NCBI RefSeq assembly: GCF_001524445.2
Contig: NZ_CP013417.1
Location: 1,736,001 to 1,800,000 of the forward strand
Reading direction: 5' to 3'
Length of the DNA stretch: 64,000 bases
Source of the DNA: Burkholderia savannae
Lineage (GTDB): Bacteria > Pseudomonadota > Gammaproteobacteria > Burkholderiales > Burkholderiaceae
In this document: positions 12,010 through 22,549 of the stretch, piece by piece
Position numbering within the stretch: position 1 is the stretch's first letter
Layout: every line of letters starts with the position of its first letter
Translations under genes and position numbers: made by a program
The notes under the pieces: model-generated
The model's input: the letters and a program-made list of their open reading frames with translations, nothing else
The model's database searches: none
Told to the model about the DNA's origin: nothing

Positions 12010-13155
12010 ATGAATCTGCTGAAACGTTACGCTGCACCCGTTGCCTGCGCGGCGGCCGTCCTGGTTCTCGCGGCCTGTTCGTCAACGAAGGACGCGCGCC
12101 GCGTGCCGACGCCGCTTACCGAGTTCAAACCCGTGCTCGACGTGCAGCAAGTGTGGAAGGCGAGCGTCAGCAAGGGCGGCCGCTACTCGTTCTCGCCCGT
12201 CGCGGTGGGCGATGCGGTGTACGTCGCCGGCGCGAACGGTTCGGTCGAGAAGATCGACGCGAAGACGGGCCAGGAAGTCTGGCGCGCGAAGGTCGGCTCC
12301 GACCTGTCGGCGGGCGTCGGCAGCGACGGCACCCTGACCGCGGTCGGCGCGCTGAAGGGCGGCGTGTTCGTGCTCGGCCCGGACGGCAAGCTGCTGTGGA
12401 AGACGAGCGTGCAGGGCGAGGTCTTCTCGCCGCCGCTCGTCGGCAACGGCCTCGTGATCGTGCGCACGATCGACGGCCAGGTGATCGCGTTCAACGGGCA
12501 GACGGGCGAGCAGAAGTGGACGTACCGCAATCGCGCGGTGCCGCTCAATCTGCGCGTGTCGGCCGGCATGACGTTCGCGGGCGACGCCGCGGTGCTCGCG
12601 GGCTTTCCGGGCGGCGGCCTCGTCGCGCTGAACCTGCAGACGGGCGAGCCGTTCTGGCAGACGCCCGTGTCGTTCCCGAAGGGCGTGACGGAGGTCGAGC
12701 GGATCAACGACGTGACGGGCGCGCCGACTCTCGTCGGCGCCGAGACCTGCGCGGTGACGTTCCAGGGCCAGCTCGGCTGCTTCGACGCGAACTCGGGCCG
12801 TCCGCTGTGGGAAAAATCGTTTTCGAGCCGCAGCGGCGTCGCGCAGGACGATACGGTGGTCGCGGGCGGCGACGACTGGTCGGTCGTGTCGGCTTACGAC
12901 GTCGCGACGGGCAAGGAGCTCTGGCGCAACGACAAGCTGAAGAGCCGCGACGTCGGCGTGCCGTACCTGCTCGGCCGCGCGGTCGTGTTCGGCGACTACA
13001 AGGGCTTCGTGCACTTCCTGTCGCGCGACGACGGCACGTTCGTCGCCCGGATGAAGACGGACGGCAGCGCGATCGCCGCGGCGCCCGTGCTCGCCGGCAA
13101 CACGCTCGTCATCCAGACGCAGGACGGCGGCGTGTACGGTTTCCGTCCGCGCTAA
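12010..13155 (+). CDS. bamB: outer-membrane assembly lipoprotein BamB
   Basis: The 381-residue lipoprotein is a subunit of the BAM complex that inserts beta-barrel proteins. The signal peptide ends in the lipobox LAAC (Cys near residue 24). The rest forms an eight-bladed propeller of PQQ-like repeats with the recurrent pattern DAKTGQEVWR, NGQTGEQKWTY, NLQTGEPFWQ and DVATGKELWR. A longer upstream reading has no signal peptide at its start, so the ATG at 12010 is chosen. The window also encodes bamD, at 30.8 kb. Confidence 0.94.
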   Translation: MNLLKRYAAPVACAAAVLVLAACSSTKDARRVPTPLTEFKPVLDVQQVWKASVSKGGRYSFSPVAVGDAVYVAGANGSVEKIDAKTGQEVWRAKVGSDLSAGVGSDGTLTAVGALKGGVFVLGPDGKLLWKTSVQGEVFSPPLVGNGLVIVRTIDGQVIAFNGQTGEQKWTYRNRAVPLNLRVSAGMTFAGDAAVLAGFPGGGLVALNLQTGEPFWQTPVSFPKGVTEVERINDVTGAPTLVGAETCAVTFQGQLGCFDANSGRPLWEKSFSSRSGVAQDDTVVAGGDDWSVVSAYDVATGKELWRNDKLKSRDVGVPYLLGRAVVFGDYKGFVHFLSRDDGTFVARMKTDGSAIAAAPVLAGNTLVIQTQDGGVYGFRPR

Positions 13156-13171
13156 GCGCGCGGCGTTTTTC

Positions 13172-13211
13172 GCGCGGCCGCGCGTTTCGCCGGCCGCGCT
13201 TCGTATTTTTT
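13172..13211 (+). terminator. terminator after bamB
   Basis: The stem GCGCGGCCG/CGGCCGCGC (13172-13180 and 13191-13199) has a 10-base loop and is followed by TTCGTATTTTTT. It would separate bamB from der at least partly. Confidence 0.6.
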
Positions 13212-13431
13212 GACGCGTGCGTGCGGCCGTAGCCGGGCGCACGCGGCCCGGCGGCGCGGCATCGCGCGGTCCGCGGGGCCGGGAGCGAATCGAAAAAAAT
13301 GAGCGGCGCGACACGTATGCCGCCGCCTGCGCGCCGAGTCGGCGCGAATTCGTGCTAATTTCCATCAAGCGCAGCCGCCTGCCGAATGCGGGCTCATCGC
13401 CGCTGCGTTTCACGTAGACGACATCAATCAG

Positions 13432-14769
13432 ATGAAACCGGTCATTGCCCTCGTTGGGCGCCCCAATGTGGGGAAATCCACGCTGTTCAACCGGCTCACG
13501 CGTTCGCGCGATGCGCTGGTCGCCGATCTGCCCGGCTTGACGCGCGATCGCCACTACGGCGAGGGGCGGGTCGGCGCGCGGCCGTATCTCGTCGTCGACA
13601 CGGGCGGCTTCGAGCCCGTCGCGAAGGACGGCATCCTGCACGAGATGGCGCGGCAGACGCGCCAGGCGGTCGAGGAGGCGGACGTCGTCGTGTTCATCGT
13701 CGACGGCCGCAACGGCCTCGCGCCGCAGGACAAGTCGATCGCCGACTACCTGCGCAAGACCGGACGGCCGATCTTCCTCGTCGTCAACAAGGCCGAGGGG
13801 ATGAAATACACGGCGGTCGCGTCGGATTTCTACGAGCTCGGCCTGGGCGACCCGCGCGCGATTTCGGCCGCGCACGGCGACGGCGTGACCGACATGATCA
13901 ACGAGGCGCTCGAGGTCGCGTACGCGGGCCAGCCGGAAGAGAGCGAAGAGGACGCGGCCGCGCGCGGCGTCAAGATCGCGATCGTCGGCCGGCCGAACGT
14001 CGGCAAGTCGACGCTCGTCAACACGCTGATCGGCGAAGATCGCGTGATCGCGTTCGACATGCCGGGCACGACGCGCGATTCGATCTATGTCGATTTCGAG
14101 CGCAACGGCAAGCAGTACACGCTGATCGACACGGCGGGCCTGCGCCGCCGCGGCAAGGTGTTCGAGGCGATCGAGAAGTTCTCGGTCGTGAAGACGCTGC
14201 AGTCGATCTCCGACGCGAACGTCGTGATTCTTCTGCTCGATGCGCAGCAGGACATTTCCGATCAGGACGCGCACATCGCGGGCTTCGTCGTCGAGCAGGG
14301 GCGCGCGCTCGTCGTCGGCGTGAACAAGTGGGACGGGCTCGATTCGCACGTGCGCGAGCGCACGAAGGCCGATCTCACGCGCAAGCTGAAATTCCTCGAA
14401 TTCGCGAAGTTCCATTTCATTTCGGCTGCGGAGAAGACGGGCATCGGAGCGCTGATGCGCTCGGTCGACGACGCATACGCGGCCGCGATGAAGAAGCTGC
14501 CGACACCGAAGCTCACGCGCGCGCTGATCGAGGCGGTCGAGTTCCAGCAGCCGCGCCGCCGCGGCCCGGTGCGGCCGAAGCTGCGCTATGCGCACCAGGG
14601 CGGACAGAACCCGCCCATCATCGTGATCCACGGCAATGCGCTCGACGCCGTGACCGAGACGTACAAGCGCTATCTCGAGAATCGTTTCCGAGAAACTTTC
14701 TCGCTGACGGGCACTCCATTGCGCATAGAGTTCCGCTCGTCGACCAATCCTTACGCCGACAAGGGCTGA
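13432..14769 (+). CDS. der: ribosome biogenesis GTPase Der (EngA)
   Basis: The 445-residue essential GTPase has two consecutive G domains and acts in 50S subunit assembly. The first P-loop, GRPNVGKST, is at residues 9-17 with DTGGFE and NKAEG after it. The second, GRPNVGKST near residue 186, is followed by [10 protein letters not shown] and NKWDG. A KH-like RNA-contacting domain (residues ~355-445) contains the [22 protein letters not shown] region. Length and order are standard. It is the last gene of the rlmN-to-der run. hfq follows after 133 bases. Confidence 0.97.
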
Positions 14770-14824
14770 GCGAGGCAGCCGCGTCGGCCGGACGGCAGAG
14801 CCGGGCGGGGCGGACAAAATCGGC

Positions 14825-14830
14825 TATAGT
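14825..14830 (+). promoter_or_regulatory. -10-like element before hfq
   Basis: TATAGT (5 of 6 matches to the -10 consensus) lies 72 bases before the hfq ATG. No clear -35 is visible at the right distance, so the call is tentative. Confidence 0.3.
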
Positions 14831-14902
14831 GTAGCGATTGGCGGCGGATCTCTTTTTCTTCGCCCCAATTTAGATCAACCTGCAAAAAAGATGGAGTACG
14901 CC

Positions 14903-15142
14903 ATGAGCAACAAAGGGCAATTGTTACAAGACCCGTTTTTGAACGCACTGCGTAAAGAGCATGTACCGGTTTCGATTTATCTCGTCAACGGCATCAAGCT
15001 CCAAGGGAACATCGAATCGTTCGACCAGTACGTCGTGTTGCTCAGGAACACGGTTACTCAAATGGTTTACAAGCACGCCATTTCGACGGTCGTGCCGGCG
15101 CGTCCGGTGAACTTCCACCCGGATGCGGAAGCAGCGTCCTAA
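14903..15142 (+). CDS. hfq: RNA chaperone Hfq
   Basis: The 79-residue Sm-like protein forms hexamers that pair small RNAs with mRNAs. It begins [34 protein letters not shown] (the Sm1 motif, described here in two parts: residues 2-20 and 21-35). The Sm2 motif contains the family-defining [10 protein letters not shown]. The C-terminal tail is short ([12 protein letters not shown]), as in other Burkholderia Hfq proteins. A GGAG ribosome site precedes the ATG. hflX follows at 57 bases, the same hfq-hflX-hflK-hflC order as E. coli. Confidence 0.97.
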
Positions 15143-15198
15143 CCCATTGCCGCGGCTGGCTCGCGTCGCCGTCGGCATCCGATGCCAGCCGCCCAATC

Positions 15199-16377
15199 TT
15201 GACTTCCGATAATTTGATCAACGCAGCGTTAGTAGGCATCGATTTCGGCAAGACCGATTTCGAAGCCAGTCTCGAAGAACTCAGCCTGCTCGCCTCCAGC
15301 GCGGGCGCCCATCCCGCCGTCACGCTGACGGGCCGCCGTGCGAGCCCCGACGCCGCCATGTTCGTCGGCAGCGGCAAAGCCGAGGAACTGCGGCTTGCCT
15401 GCGAAGCGAACGACGTCGAAATCGTCATCTTCAATCACGCGCTCGCTCCCGCGCAGCAACGCAACCTGGAACGGATGCTTAATCGGCGCGTTGTCGATCG
15501 CACGAGCCTCATTCTCGATATTTTCGCCCAGCGCGCGCGCAGCCACGAAGGCAAGCTGCAGGTGGAGCTCGCGCAGCTGCAATATCTTGCGACCCGACTG
15601 ATTCGGGCCTGGACCCACCTCGAGCGGCAAAAGGGGGGGATCGGCCTGCGCGGTCCCGGCGAAACGCAGCTCGAAACCGACCGCCGCCTGATCGGCGAGC
15701 GCATCAAGATGCTGAAGTCGCGGCTCGACAAGCTGCGCCGTCAGCATCACACGCAGCGCCGGCAGCGGGTGCGTAGCGGCACGATGTCGGTGTCGCTCGT
15801 CGGCTACACGAACGCGGGCAAGTCGACGCTCTTCAATGCGCTCACGAAAGCGCAGGCATACGCGGCGGATCAGCTGTTCGCGACGCTCGACACGACGTCG
15901 CGGCGCGTGTATCTCGGCGACGAGGTCGGGCAGATCGTCGTGTCCGACACCGTCGGCTTCATTCGCGAGCTGCCGCACCAGCTCGTCGCGGCGTTTCGCG
16001 CGACGCTCGAGGAAACGATCCACGCGGATCTGCTGCTGCACGTCGTCGATGCGTCGAGCGCGGTGCGGCTCGAGCAGATCGAGCAGGTCAACGAGGTGCT
16101 GCACGAAATCGGGGCGGATTCTATCCGTCAGATTCTCGTGTTCAACAAGATCGACGCGGTGCCCGAGCTCGCGGCCCGCGGGGGCGCGGTCGAGCGGGAC
16201 GAATATGGTAATATCTCGCGCGTCTTTTTGAGCGCGCGCACGGGCCAGGGTCTGGACTCGCTGCGTGCCGCCATTGCCGAGATCGCCACCGCGGAACATC
16301 TTGTCGGCGCCGTGCCGCTCGACGGCGCGCCGGCGCTACCACACGAAGACCACCCGGTTTCCGAACACGGGCGCTGA
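15199..16377 (+). CDS. hflX: GTPase HflX
   Basis: The 392-residue ribosome-associated GTPase splits or rescues stalled ribosomes under stress. The N-terminal HflX domain (about residues 1-190) contains the glycine-rich GGIGLRGPGETQLETDRR and a coiled helix pair. The G domain has GYTNAGKST, DTVGFIRELPHQLV and NKID. The start is a TTG: no in-frame ATG or GTG gives a complete N-terminal domain and an upstream ATG frame closes at once. No ribosome site is obvious, so the start is the least certain part. Confidence 0.93.
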   Translation: MTSDNLINAALVGIDFGKTDFEASLEELSLLASSAGAHPAVTLTGRRASPDAAMFVGSGKAEELRLACEANDVEIVIFNHALAPAQQRNLERMLNRRVVDRTSLILDIFAQRARSHEGKLQVELAQLQYLATRLIRAWTHLERQKGGIGLRGPGETQLETDRRLIGERIKMLKSRLDKLRRQHHTQRRQRVRSGTMSVSLVGYTNAGKSTLFNALTKAQAYAADQLFATLDTTSRRVYLGDEVGQIVVSDTVGFIRELPHQLVAAFRATLEETIHADLLLHVVDASSAVRLEQIEQVNEVLHEIGADSIRQILVFNKIDAVPELAARGGAVERDEYGNISRVFLSARTGQGLDSLRAAIAEIATAEHLVGAVPLDGAPALPHEDHPVSEHGR

Positions 16378-16422
16378 CGGCTGCGGCCGGTCTAGTTGCT
16401 CCAATCTGGTGAACAAACACAG

Positions 16423-17790
16423 GTGAACGACTACAACGAGCGGAGTACCTGGCGGCGTATGCGCGCCTTGCTGTCGATCAACGATCCCCGCTGGGGACGC
16501 GGCGGCAACGGCGACAAGCCGCGCGCGAACGAATCGAAGCGCCCGAACGGGCGCGACGACGGCCCCCCGGATCTCGACGAGATGTGGCGGAATTTCAACC
16601 GCCGCCTGAACGGCTGGCTCGGCGGCAAGGGCGGCGGCAACAATGGCCTTCGCCCGGACAACGGGCGCGCCGCGCGCGTCGGCGTCGGCATCGTCGCGGG
16701 CGTCTTGATCGCGATCTATCTCGGCAGCGGCATCTTCATCGTCCAGGACGGCCAGACGGGCGTCGTGCTGCGCTTCGGCGAATACAAGGGCACGGTCGGT
16801 GACGGCGTGCACTGGCGCCTGCCGTATCCGTTCGAATCGCACGAGATCGTCGACACCGCGCAGGTGCGCTCGATCGAGATCGGCCGCAACAACGTGGTGC
16901 GGCTCGCGAACGTGAAGGACGCATCGATGCTCACGCGCGACGGGGGCATCGTCGACGTGCGCTTTGCCGTTCAATATCGAGTCGGCTCCGCGACCGACTA
17001 CCTGTTTCGCGCCGCCGATCCCGAGCGCAGCGTGTCGCAGGCGGCGCAGGCGGCGGTGCGCGAGATCGTCGGCGCGAAGAGCGCGGACGACGTGCTCGCG
17101 CTGGATCGCGACGCACTGCGCGATGCGCTCGCGAAAGCAATCCAGCGCGATCTCGACGGCTATCGCACGGGCCTCGTCGTGACGGGCGTGACCGTGCAGA
17201 GCGTCTCGCCGCCCGAGCAGGTGCAGGCGGCCGTCGACGACATCGCGAAGGCGCGTCAGGACGGCGAGGCCGCGAAGAACGCCGCGCAGGCGTACGCAAG
17301 CGAGTTGCTGCCGCGCGCGCAGGGCGACGCGGCGAAGATGGTCGACGACGCGAAGTCGTACGCCGAGCGCGTCGTCGCGCAGGCGGAGGGCGACGCGGAG
17401 CGCTTCAAGCAGGTCTACGCGCAGTACTCGAAGGCGCCCGCGGTGATTCGCGAGCGGATGTACCTCGAGACGATGCAGGAGATCTATTCGAACACGACAA
17501 AGGTGTACGTCGGCAACAAGGCGGGCAACAGCGTGCTTTATCTGCCGCTCGACAAGATCGTCGAGGCGGGCCGCCAGCGCGCGGCAGAGGCGGCGAGCGC
17601 CGCCGCCGCGGCACCCGCGAGCGGCGCCCAGGCGTTCGCCCCCGCATTTTCCGCGCCGGCGTCGGCTGCGGCCGCCGCCAGCGCGTCGCACGCATCGGCG
17701 CCCGCCGCCGCGAATCCGGCGTCCGGCAGCGATTCGCTGCGCTCGCGCGAGGCGTTTCGCAGCCGTTCGCGCACCGACGATCTGCAGTAA
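16423..17790 (+). CDS. hflK: FtsH-protease modulator HflK
   Basis: The 455-residue SPFH-domain membrane protein forms a large inner-membrane complex with HflC that controls access to the FtsH protease. A Gly/Arg/Asn-rich cytoplasmic N-terminus (~residues 1-80) is followed by a membrane helix (~85-105, VGVGIVAGVLIAIYLGSGI). The SPFH/band-7 domain comes next, including GVVLRFGEYKGTVGDGVHWRLP. Then there is a long helical region. The C-terminal ~65 residues are Ala/Ser-rich and low-complexity. The GTG start gives VNDYNERSTW; a TTG nine codons upstream is also open. Confidence 0.93.
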   Translation: MNDYNERSTWRRMRALLSINDPRWGRGGNGDKPRANESKRPNGRDDGPPDLDEMWRNFNRRLNGWLGGKGGGNNGLRPDNGRAARVGVGIVAGVLIAIYLGSGIFIVQDGQTGVVLRFGEYKGTVGDGVHWRLPYPFESHEIVDTAQVRSIEIGRNNVVRLANVKDASMLTRDGGIVDVRFAVQYRVGSATDYLFRAADPERSVSQAAQAAVREIVGAKSADDVLALDRDALRDALAKAIQRDLDGYRTGLVVTGVTVQSVSPPEQVQAAVDDIAKARQDGEAAKNAAQAYASELLPRAQGDAAKMVDDAKSYAERVVAQAEGDAERFKQVYAQYSKAPAVIRERMYLETMQEIYSNTTKVYVGNKAGNSVLYLPLDKIVEAGRQRAAEAASAAAAAPASGAQAFAPAFSAPASAAAAASASHASAPAAANPASGSDSLRSREAFRSRSRTDDLQ

Positions 17791-17805
17791 CGAGGAGCGC
17801 ATCAT

Positions 17806-18705
17806 ATGAACCGAATCATTGCGCTCGTCGTAGCGATCGTCGTCGTCGCGCTGGTGGCTGCGTCGACGGTGCTCGTCGTCGATCCGCGCCACGCGGCCGT
17901 GCTGTCGTCGCGCGACGGCGGCGCGTCGACGCTCGCCGGCCCCGGCCTCCATTTCAAGCTGCCGCAGCCGCTGCAGACGGCGACGCTCGTCGATGTCCGC
18001 GTGCAGACGCTCGACTCGGCCGATCCGCAAACGCTGACGACGAAGGACAAAAGCGACGTGCTCGTGAGCCCCGTCGTCAAATACCGGATCGCCGACGCGC
18101 TCAAGTACTACAAGGCGACGGGCGGTGCGCCGCGCAGCGAGGCCGAACGCCTGTCGACGGCCGTCAGGGGCGCGCTCGGCGCCGCGTTCGCGAAGCGCGA
18201 GCTCGACGATGCGCTCGGCAGCCAGCGCGCGATTGCCGACGAGGCGAGGCGCTCGCTGCAGGCCGACGCGGCGCCGCTCGGCATCGACATCGTCGACGTG
18301 CAGCTCACGCGCGTCGACTTGCCCGCCGCGCAGGCGGACGGCGCGTATCAGCGGATGACGGCCGAGCTGCAGCGCGAGGCCGAGCGGGAGCGCGCGGAAG
18401 GCGCGGCGCAGGCGGAGGAGATCAAGGCGGACGCGGCGCGTCAGCAGCAAACGATCCTCGCGGAAGGTTACAAGTCGGCGCAGTCGATCAAGGGCGAGGG
18501 CGACGCGAAGGCCGCGTCGATTGCCGCCGATGCGTTCGGGCGCGATCCGCAGTTCTACCAGTTCTACGCGAGCCTGCAGGCTTATCGGAACAGCTTCAAG
18601 CCGAACGACGTGATCGTCGTCGATCCGGACAGCGAGTTCTTCCGCTTCATGCGCAGCCCGACGGGCGGCGCCGCGGCACCCGCTGCCGCTCCCCGCAACC
18701 GTTGA
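17806..18705 (+). CDS. hflC: FtsH-protease modulator HflC
   Basis: The 299-residue partner of HflK has an N-terminal membrane helix (residues ~3-22, IIALVVAIVVVALVAASTV), then a band-7/SPFH domain (VDPRHAAVLSSRDGG) and helical C-terminal half with REAERERAEGAAQAEEIKADA. The short Ala/Pro tail is not conserved. It starts 15 bases after hflK, so the two are co-translated or nearly so, as expected for proteins acting as one complex. Confidence 0.94.
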   Translation: MNRIIALVVAIVVVALVAASTVLVVDPRHAAVLSSRDGGASTLAGPGLHFKLPQPLQTATLVDVRVQTLDSADPQTLTTKDKSDVLVSPVVKYRIADALKYYKATGGAPRSEAERLSTAVRGALGAAFAKRELDDALGSQRAIADEARRSLQADAAPLGIDIVDVQLTRVDLPAAQADGAYQRMTAELQREAERERAEGAAQAEEIKADAARQQQTILAEGYKSAQSIKGEGDAKAASIAADAFGRDPQFYQFYASLQAYRNSFKPNDVIVVDPDSEFFRFMRSPTGGAAAPAAAPRNR

Positions 18706-18729
18706 TGTGCAAGGGGCGTCGTCGTCCGC

Positions 18730-18921
18730 ATGGATTTCGCTGGTTCGTTACTGCTTGCTCTCGCGCTGATGCTCATCATCGAGGGCGCCTTTCCGTTCGT
18801 GTTTCCGAGCGCGTGGCGCGACACGTTTCGTAGAATAGCGGAGCGGCCCGCGCACCATATCCGGATCGGCGGGTTCATCGTGATGGCGCTCGGGCTTGCG
18901 CTGCTTCTGCTCGTCACCTGA
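18730..18921 (+). CDS. small inner-membrane protein, DUF2065 (YjeT-like)
   Basis: The 63-residue protein has two hydrophobic helices (about 4-25 and 42-62) joined by a loop with [25 protein letters not shown], the DUF2065 signature (seen here as the region of residues 22-48). The family member YjeT lies after hflC in E. coli too. Function is unknown; the constant place beside hflKC suggests a link to membrane quality control, which is inference. Confidence 0.85.
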   Translation: MDFAGSLLLALALMLIIEGAFPFVFPSAWRDTFRRIAERPAHHIRIGGFIVMALGLALLLLVT

Positions 18922-19043
18922 GCCGGCCGCGCGCGCCCCTTCGGCGTTTCCCGGCCATGCGCCGGGACGCCGGGCGCCGACCCGATTTCAATCCGAGGCG
19001 CGCGTTCAGTGCGCGCCGTGTTTCCTGTCGTAGGACCGCAACG

Positions 19044-20192
19044 ATGTCGACCTGGTTACTTCCCGAGAATATTGCCGACGTGCTGCCGTCGGAGGCGCGC
19101 AAGATCGAGGAGCTGCGCCGCAGGCTGCTCGACCGCTTTCGTTCGTACGGCTACGAAATGGTCATGCCGCCGCTCCTCGAGTATCTGGAGTCGCTGCTGA
19201 CGAGCGGCGGCAACGAGCTGCGCCTGCGCACGTTCAAGCTCGTCGATCAGGTGTCGGGCCGCACGCTCGGTCTGCGCGCGGACATGACGCCGCAGGTTGC
19301 GCGCATCGACGCGCACTTGCTGAACCGCCAGGGCGTGACGCGCCTCTGCTATGCGGGCCCCGTGCTGCACACGCGTCCGCGCGGGCTGCACGCGAGCCGC
19401 GAGCAATTGCAGATCGGCGCTGAAATCTACGGGCACGCGGGCCTCGAGGCCGACGAGGAGATCCAGCAGTTGATGCTCGATGCGCTGCATCTGACTGGTC
19501 TGAAGAAAATCCGGCTCGACCTCTGCCATGCGGGCGTGCTGGCCGCGCTCTTCGCGCGCGACGCGGTCGCGGCCGAGCGCGGCGAGGCGCTTTACGACGC
19601 GCTCGCCGGCAAGGACGTGCCGCGCCTGAACGAGCTGACCGACGATCTCGGCGCCGATACGCGCGCCGCACTGCGCGCGCTGCCGTGCCTGTACGGCGAC
19701 GCGTCGGTGCTCGACGAGGCGCGCCGTCGGTTGCCGGCGCTGCCCGAGATCGCGCGCGCGCTCGACGATCTCGCGCGCCTCGCCGCGCAGGTGAAGGACG
19801 CCGAGGTCGCGATCGATCTCGCCGATTTGCGCGGCTACGCGTACCACAGCGGCGCGATGTTCGCCGCATACGTCGACGGCGTGCCGAACGCGGTCGCGCA
19901 CGGGGGCCGCTACGACCACGTCGGCCAGGCGTACGGCCGCGCGCGTCCGGCGACGGGCTTTTCGCTCGACTTGCGCGAAATCGCGCGGATTTCGCCGATC
20001 GAGGCGCGCGGCGCCGCGATTCTCGCGCCGTGGAAGCACGATGACGCGCTGCGCGCGGCAGTCGGCGCGCTGCGCGACGCGGGCGAGGTCGTGATCCAGG
20101 CGCTGCCGGGGCACGATCACGTGCTCGACGAGTTCGCGTGCGATCGCGCGCTCGTCGAGCGAGGCGGCGCGTGGGTGGTCGAGCCACGCTGA
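19044..20192 (+). CDS. hisZ: ATP phosphoribosyltransferase regulatory subunit HisZ
   Basis: The 382-residue protein is a histidyl-tRNA-synthetase-like fold without charging activity. In species with a short HisG it forms the hetero-octamer that makes the first step of histidine biosynthesis active and feedback-regulated. Visible class II features are [45 protein letters not shown] and [21 protein letters not shown]. It lacks the HisRS C-terminal anticodon domain. The start at 19044 fits the family; codons upstream are unrelated. The location before purA is the usual one in betaproteobacteria, away from the his operon. Confidence 0.93.
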   Translation: MSTWLLPENIADVLPSEARKIEELRRRLLDRFRSYGYEMVMPPLLEYLESLLTSGGNELRLRTFKLVDQVSGRTLGLRADMTPQVARIDAHLLNRQGVTRLCYAGPVLHTRPRGLHASREQLQIGAEIYGHAGLEADEEIQQLMLDALHLTGLKKIRLDLCHAGVLAALFARDAVAAERGEALYDALAGKDVPRLNELTDDLGADTRAALRALPCLYGDASVLDEARRRLPALPEIARALDDLARLAAQVKDAEVAIDLADLRGYAYHSGAMFAAYVDGVPNAVAHGGRYDHVGQAYGRARPATGFSLDLREIARISPIEARGAAILAPWKHDDALRAAVGALRDAGEVVIQALPGHDHVLDEFACDRALVERGGAWVVEPR

Positions 20193-20283
20193 ACGCGCCG
20201 CGCCGCCGGGCTTCCGGCGCGTTTCTAGAGTGCAATGTCGTTGAAGCGAAACGGAAAAATTCGGAACCGGCGGCGAACCTAGG

Positions 20284-21663
<1,380 letters not shown>

Positions 21664-21669
21664 GCGTAG

Positions 21670-22263
21670 ATGACGCAGAATCTCATGCATGCGCTGACGA
21701 TGTCCGATCCGCGCAACGACGACAAGAACCTCTGGGTCGGCTGGGACGAATACCACCGGCTGATCGAGATGCTCGCGCTCGCCGTCCACGAATCGGGCTG
21801 GAAGTTCGACAAGATCCTCTGCCTCGCGCGCGGCGGCCTGCGCGTCGGCGATCAGCTTTCGCGCATCTACGATCTGCCGCTCGCGATCCTCGCGACGAGT
21901 TCGTACCGCGAGGCGGCGGGCACGCAGCAGGGCGATCTCGACATCGCGCAGTACATCACGATGACGCGCGGCGATCTGTCGGGCAACGTGCTGCTCGTCG
22001 ACGATCTCGTCGACTCGGGCGTGACGCTCGCGCGCGTTCAGCAGCATCTGAAGGAGCGCTATCCGGCCGTGACGGCCGTGCGTTCGGCCGTGCTCTGGTA
22101 CAAGGGCTGCTCGAAGGTGAAGCCCGATTACCACGTTCAGTACCTGCCGACGAATCCGTGGATTCACCAGCCGTTCGAGGAATGGGATACGGTGCGTCCG
22201 CACAATCTCGCGGCATGGATCAAGCGCGGCAACATGCAGCGCGACGAAGCGTCCGACGCGTAA
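21670..22263 (+). CDS. purine-type phosphoribosyltransferase
   Basis: The 197-residue type I phosphoribosyltransferase carries the 13-residue PRPP-binding motif VLLVDDLVDSGVTL. An N-terminal strand-turn LCLARGGLRVGDQLSRIYD lies before it, and a C-terminal hood has NPWIHQPFEEWD. The overall pattern resembles xanthine/hypoxanthine phosphoribosyltransferases (Gpt-like). The exact base cannot be told from sequence. It follows purA by 6 bases, which supports a salvage role alongside de novo AMP synthesis. An alternative ATG ten codons downstream (MSDPRNDD) is possible. Confidence 0.85.
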   Translation: MTQNLMHALTMSDPRNDDKNLWVGWDEYHRLIEMLALAVHESGWKFDKILCLARGGLRVGDQLSRIYDLPLAILATSSYREAAGTQQGDLDIAQYITMTRGDLSGNVLLVDDLVDSGVTLARVQQHLKERYPAVTAVRSAVLWYKGCSKVKPDYHVQYLPTNPWIHQPFEEWDTVRPHNLAAWIKRGNMQRDEASDA

Positions 22264-22283
22264 GCGCGTCCGGCGCAGCATCG

Positions 22284-22313
22284 AAAACGGCGCCTCGACG
22301 GCGCCGTTTTTTG
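22284..22313 (+). terminator. terminator after the phosphoribosyltransferase gene
   Basis: The perfect 11-bp stem AAAACGGCGCC/GGCGCCGTTTT (loop TCGAC) is followed by TTTG. It ends the hisZ-purA transcript before kup. Confidence 0.85.
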
Positions 22314-22500
22314 TTCCGTCTTTTTACATCCTCTTTACGGTATCCGAAGAATCGCGCGGCGAGGGTAGGCGCGCCGTCTTCGCCCGGCTATCATGACGCC
22401 CCGTCGCGGCAGGATGCGTCACGACCCCATGCTACACTTGGCGCGCCGCAGCAAGTGGTGTGCTGACAACACCAGTGGGCGGCATTTTTGCGTGCCCAGT

Positions 22501-22506
22501 TAGAAT
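22501..22506 (+). promoter_or_regulatory. -10-like element before kup
   Basis: TAGAAT (5 of 6) lies 43 bases before the kup ATG, within a locally AT-richer stretch. No good -35 is visible. Confidence 0.35.
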
Positions 22507-22549
22507 AGCGCTCGTTTTTCCGATCCCAGCACGGATTTATATCGCTTTT

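Noticed and set aside
12082-14817. 911-codon open frame opposite bamB and der
   Set aside because: It runs antisense through two well-identified genes; the protein is Arg/His/Glu-rich without domains, as expected for shadow frames in GC-rich DNA.
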